Shown piece by piece: positions 13,741-15,495 of a stretch of 15,495 nucleotides of DNA. Source of the DNA: Bdellovibrio sp. ZAP7 (GTDB taxonomy: Bacteria > Bacteroidota > Bacteroidia > Flavobacteriales > Flavobacteriaceae). The notes under the pieces are model-generated. The model was not told the DNA's origin. It did no database searches and was given only the letters and a program-made list of their open reading frames with translations. Position numbers and translations under genes: made by a program. Numbering within the stretch: the first letter of the stretch is position 1; each line of letters begins with the position of its first letter. The stretch lies in NCBI GenBank assembly GCA_943324165.2, contig CALPKO020000005.1, forward strand, positions 1 to 15,495, in the 5' to 3' direction.

Positions 13741-13894
13741 GCCCACCCAACCCTCCCGGAGGGAGGGCTTTTAAAAGTAGGAGAAAAATTGAGTTTAATT
13801 AAAAGTTAATAATTTCAGTTTCAAAATTTCAGTCATTATCATGAATGTATTATTGAAGCTATTCCTCCCCTTCGGGGAGGTTAGGAGGGGCTAA
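13738..13894. repeat. Inverted pair of GC-rich hairpin repeats (REPIN-like) between moxR and DUF58
   Basis: The left unit (13739-13770) has a 6-bp GC stem CCCTCC/GGAGGG. The right unit (13860-13894) has a 7-bp stem CCTCCCC/GGGGAGG with a TTC loop. Reverse-complemented, the right unit aligns with the left (AGCCC, then CC-AACC, then the stem), so the two are related and face each other across about 90 bp of AT-rich DNA. Such paired hairpins resemble REPINs. The pair fills the gap exactly, from the moxR stop to the DUF58 start. Confidence 0.65.
13883..13888 (+). promoter_or_regulatory. Perfect Shine-Dalgarno AGGAGG supplied by the repeat
   Basis: AGGAGG lies 6 nt before the ATG of the DUF58 gene and belongs to the right-hand hairpin repeat. 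No other gene in the window has such a site, and Bacteroidota normally do not rely on one. It may fold into the neighbouring hairpin. Confidence 0.55.
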
Positions 13895-14758
13895 ATGGAA
13901 ACAAAAGACTTACTAAAAAAAGTTCGAAAAATCGAAATCAAAACCCGTAGATTGAGTGATCACATCTTTTCGGGAGAATACCACACTTCGTTTAAGGGGC
14001 GCGGAATGACTTTTTCTGAAGTACGTCCGTATCAATTCGGTGATGATATTCGCAATATAGATTGGAACGTTACGGCGAGATACAACGAAGCGCATGTAAA
14101 AGTTTTTGAAGAAGAACGAGAATTGACCATGATGTTGATGGTGGATATTTCAGGGTCAGAAAGTTTCGGTTCTAAAAACCAGTTTAAAGAAGAAATTATA
14201 ACCGAAATTGCCGCGACAATGGCATTTTCTGCCACTCAAAATAATGATAAAATTGGTTTGATTTTGTTTTCTGACCAAATCGAATTGTACATTCCGCCTA
14301 AAAAAGGAAAGTCACACGTTTTGAGAATCATTCGTGAATTGATTGAATTTCAACCTCAAAGCAGAAAGACAGATGTGGCACAAGCTTTGAAGTTTTTATC
14401 ATCAACACAAAAAAAGAAGGCAATTGTGTTTTTAATTTCAGATTTTATGTCAGCTGATTATGAGCAAACGTTGAAAATTGCATCAAAAAAACACGACATT
14501 ACCGGAATTCGGGTTTATGATATTCGAGAAGAAAAAATGCCTAATCTCGGAATGGTAACAATGGAAGACGCAGAATCTGGACAAATTCAATTAATCAATA
14601 CAAGTTCAAAATCTGTTAGATTGGGTTATGAAAACCATTATCAAGAAAAAATAAAATACTTTAAAGAAACTTTTTCAAAATGCGGTTCTGGAGTAGTGAA
14701 CACAAGAGTTGACGAAAGTTATGTAACAAAATTGTTGGGTTATTTTAAATCGAGGTAA
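13895..14758 (+). CDS. DUF58 domain protein (vWA-like), Bat operon type, 287 aa
   Basis: The DUF58 signature is clear: G-R-G-M-T-F-S-E-V-R-P-Y-Q-F-G-D-D (36-51), then I-D-W-N-V-T-A-R. A von Willebrand A-like core follows with a MIDAS-type D84-I-S-G-S (M-V-D-I-S-G-S), I-G-L-I-L-F-S-D, T-D-V-A-Q-A-L and F-L-I-S-D-F. There is no membrane segment, which is usual for the short Bacteroidota form. The family works with MoxR ATPases in Bat-type operons linked to envelope and oxidative stress tolerance; the precise role is not settled. The moxR gene ends 154 bp upstream, a longer gap than usual because of the inserted hairpin pair. The usual next genes (BatA/BatB-like) are not seen within the remaining 730 bp. 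Confidence 0.93.
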   Translation: METKDLLKKVRKIEIKTRRLSDHIFSGEYHTSFKGRGMTFSEVRPYQFGDDIRNIDWNVTARYNEAHVKVFEEERELTMMLMVDISGSESFGSKNQFKEEIITEIAATMAFSATQNNDKIGLILFSDQIELYIPPKKGKSHVLRIIRELIEFQPQSRKTDVAQALKFLSSTQKKKAIVFLISDFMSADYEQTLKIASKKHDITGIRVYDIREEKMPNLGMVTMEDAESGQIQLINTSSKSVRLGYENHYQEKIKYFKETFSKCGSGVVNTRVDESYVTKLLGYFKSR

Positions 14759-14760
14759 GG

Positions 14761-15110
14761 ATTTTTGATTGTTGATTAACGATTTTAGATTTTTGATTTG
14801 GTTGAAGTAAATAAAGATTTTTGATTTTTGATTAACGATTTTAGATTTTTGATTTGGTTGAAGTAAATATAGATTTTTGATTGTTGATTAACGATTTTAG
14901 ATTTTAGATTTGGTTGAAGTAAATAAAGATTTTTGATTTTTGATTAACGATTTTAGATTTTTGATTTGGTTGAAGTAAATAGAGATTTTAGATTGTTGAT
15001 TAACGATTTTAGATTGTTGATTTGGTTGAAGTAAATAGAGATTTTTGATTGTTGATTAACGATTTTAGATTGTTGATTTGGTTGAAGTAAATAAAAATTT
15101 TTGATTGAAG
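14761..15110. repeat. 56-bp tandem repeat, six complete units plus a partial one
   Basis: Units begin at 14761, 14817, 14873, 14929, 14985 and 15041, each 56 bp and differing only at a few positions (mainly ATTTTTGATT/ATTGTTGATT/ATTTTAGATT variants). A seventh, partial unit starts at 15097. Each unit contains TTGATTAACGATTTTAGATT and GATTTGGTTGAAGTAAATA. The array starts 2 bp after the DUF58 stop and ends just before the four-helix gene. The minus-strand open frames inside it arise from the repeat and are not genes. Confidence 0.95.
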
Positions 15111-15129
15111 ATTTTGAATTAAAATATAA

Positions 15130-15489
15130 ATGAATAAACAAGAGTTAGAAAATAGATTAATTGATTTTGCCGCTTTTATTATAATTTTAGCTGGCAAATT
15201 TGAAAAAAATTATGCTGGAAATCACTTAGGAGGTCAAATAATTAGATCTGGAACATCACCTGCTTTGAATTATGGAGAGGCCCAAAGTGCAGAAAGTAAT
15301 AAAGATTTTATTCACAAAATGGGTGTCTGTTTAAAAGAATTGAGAGAAACTTTTGTTTGTTTAAAAATTATTGAAAAAGCAAATTTAACTACTGATTTAG
15401 TAAATTTATCAATGGCTAAGAAAGAAGCAAATGAACTTATTTCAATTTTTGTTGCAAGTATTAAAACATCAAAAACAAATCTAAAATAA
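15130..15489 (+). CDS. Four-helix-bundle protein of the 23S rRNA intervening-sequence family, 119 aa
   Basis: The length and landmarks fit the S23/IVP family (PF05635, TIGR02436-type): L-I-D-F-A-A-F-I-I near the N-terminus, then G-G-Q-I-I-R-S-G-T-S-P-A-L-N-Y-G-E-A-Q (35-53), S-N-K-D-F-I-H-K-M-G and L-K-E-L-R-E-T. Four amphipathic helices are evident. First known from ORFs in intervening sequences of 23S rRNA genes; relatives such as Avd assist diversity-generating retroelements, but no reverse transcriptase is visible here. The protein has a basic surface and probably binds nucleic acid; its role in Bacteroidota is not established. It is preceded by the 56-bp array and lies where the Bat operon would be expected to continue. 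Confidence 0.9.
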   Translation: MNKQELENRLIDFAAFIIILAGKFEKNYAGNHLGGQIIRSGTSPALNYGEAQSAESNKDFIHKMGVCLKELRETFVCLKIIEKANLTTDLVNLSMAKKEANELISIFVASIKTSKTNLK

Positions 15490-15495
15490 ATTAAA

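Noticed and set aside
14761..15110. CRISPR array
   Set aside because: The 56-bp units are contiguous and nearly identical over their full length, with no variable spacers and no cas genes nearby.
14953..15197. Two minus-strand ORFs with Q-S-K-I-x-N-Q-Q-S-K-I repeats
   Set aside because: They are translations of the 56-bp array and run into the antisense of the four-helix gene.
15130..15489. Avd accessory protein of a diversity-generating retroelement
   Set aside because: The fold is related, but there is no reverse transcriptase, template repeat or variable repeat in the window.

Overview
The window looks like chromosomal DNA from a Flavobacterium-type bacterium (Bacteroidota, Flavobacteriaceae). 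The DNA is AT-rich. Exported proteins carry short signal peptides ending in S-x-A-Q or Y-S-Q, a TAnnTTTG-type -7 promoter element is visible, and most starts lack a Shine-Dalgarno sequence. Most genes are on the minus strand up to 12524; moxR, the DUF58 gene and the last gene are on the plus strand. I see no rRNA, tRNA, CRISPR array or intact insertion sequence.

Layout. 1-1549: N-terminal part of a TPR sensor histidine kinase that runs off the window edge, preceded by a 58-aa exported peptide gene (1634-1810) with its own terminator. 1811-2475: gene-free DNA with hairpins. 2476-2643: eight 21-bp tandem repeats, then an uncharacterised Bacteroidota protein (2640-3365). 3443-4952: a compact operon of three small exported or membrane-anchored proteins of unknown function. 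4953-5774: gene-free, crowded with short dispersed repeats including a 183-bp inverted-repeat (MITE-like) element. 5775-6437: a NarL/LuxR-like response regulator lying just downstream of the wreck of its probable kinase (6471-6929), which has three in-frame stops and a large internal deletion. 7074-7823: a LytTR response regulator with Glu where the phospho-acceptor Asp is expected. 7932-8417: a DUF6646-like outer-membrane protein with a clear promoter. 8555-10423: a PPP-type phosphatase and an AlbA_2 (Schlafen-like) protein in one operon. 10475-10803: an antitoxin followed by a truncated RelE/ParE toxin. 10869-12524: an SDR oxidoreductase and an aldo/keto reductase in one operon. 12736-14758: MoxR ATPase and DUF58 protein, the first genes of a Bat-type (Bacteroides aerotolerance) operon. 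14761-15489: six 56-bp tandem repeats leading into a four-helix-bundle (23S rRNA intervening-sequence type) protein gene.

How it fits together. The left half is signal transduction: two paralogous TPR kinases (one live, one dead), a NarL-type regulator and a LytTR regulator. A 30-bp motif with a palindromic core occurs upstream of both the dead kinase/regulator unit and the operon of exported proteins, so it is a candidate operator linking them. The right half is housekeeping and stress-type metabolism, interrupted by repeats: an inverted pair of GC-rich hairpins fills the moxR-DUF58 gap, and the 56-bp array with the four-helix gene follows DUF58.

I did not find a clearly new defence or biosynthetic system. 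The best leads are the broken kinase, the peptide-kinase pairing, the shared 30-bp motif, and the three unusual repeat structures (21-bp, 56-bp and the hairpin pair).
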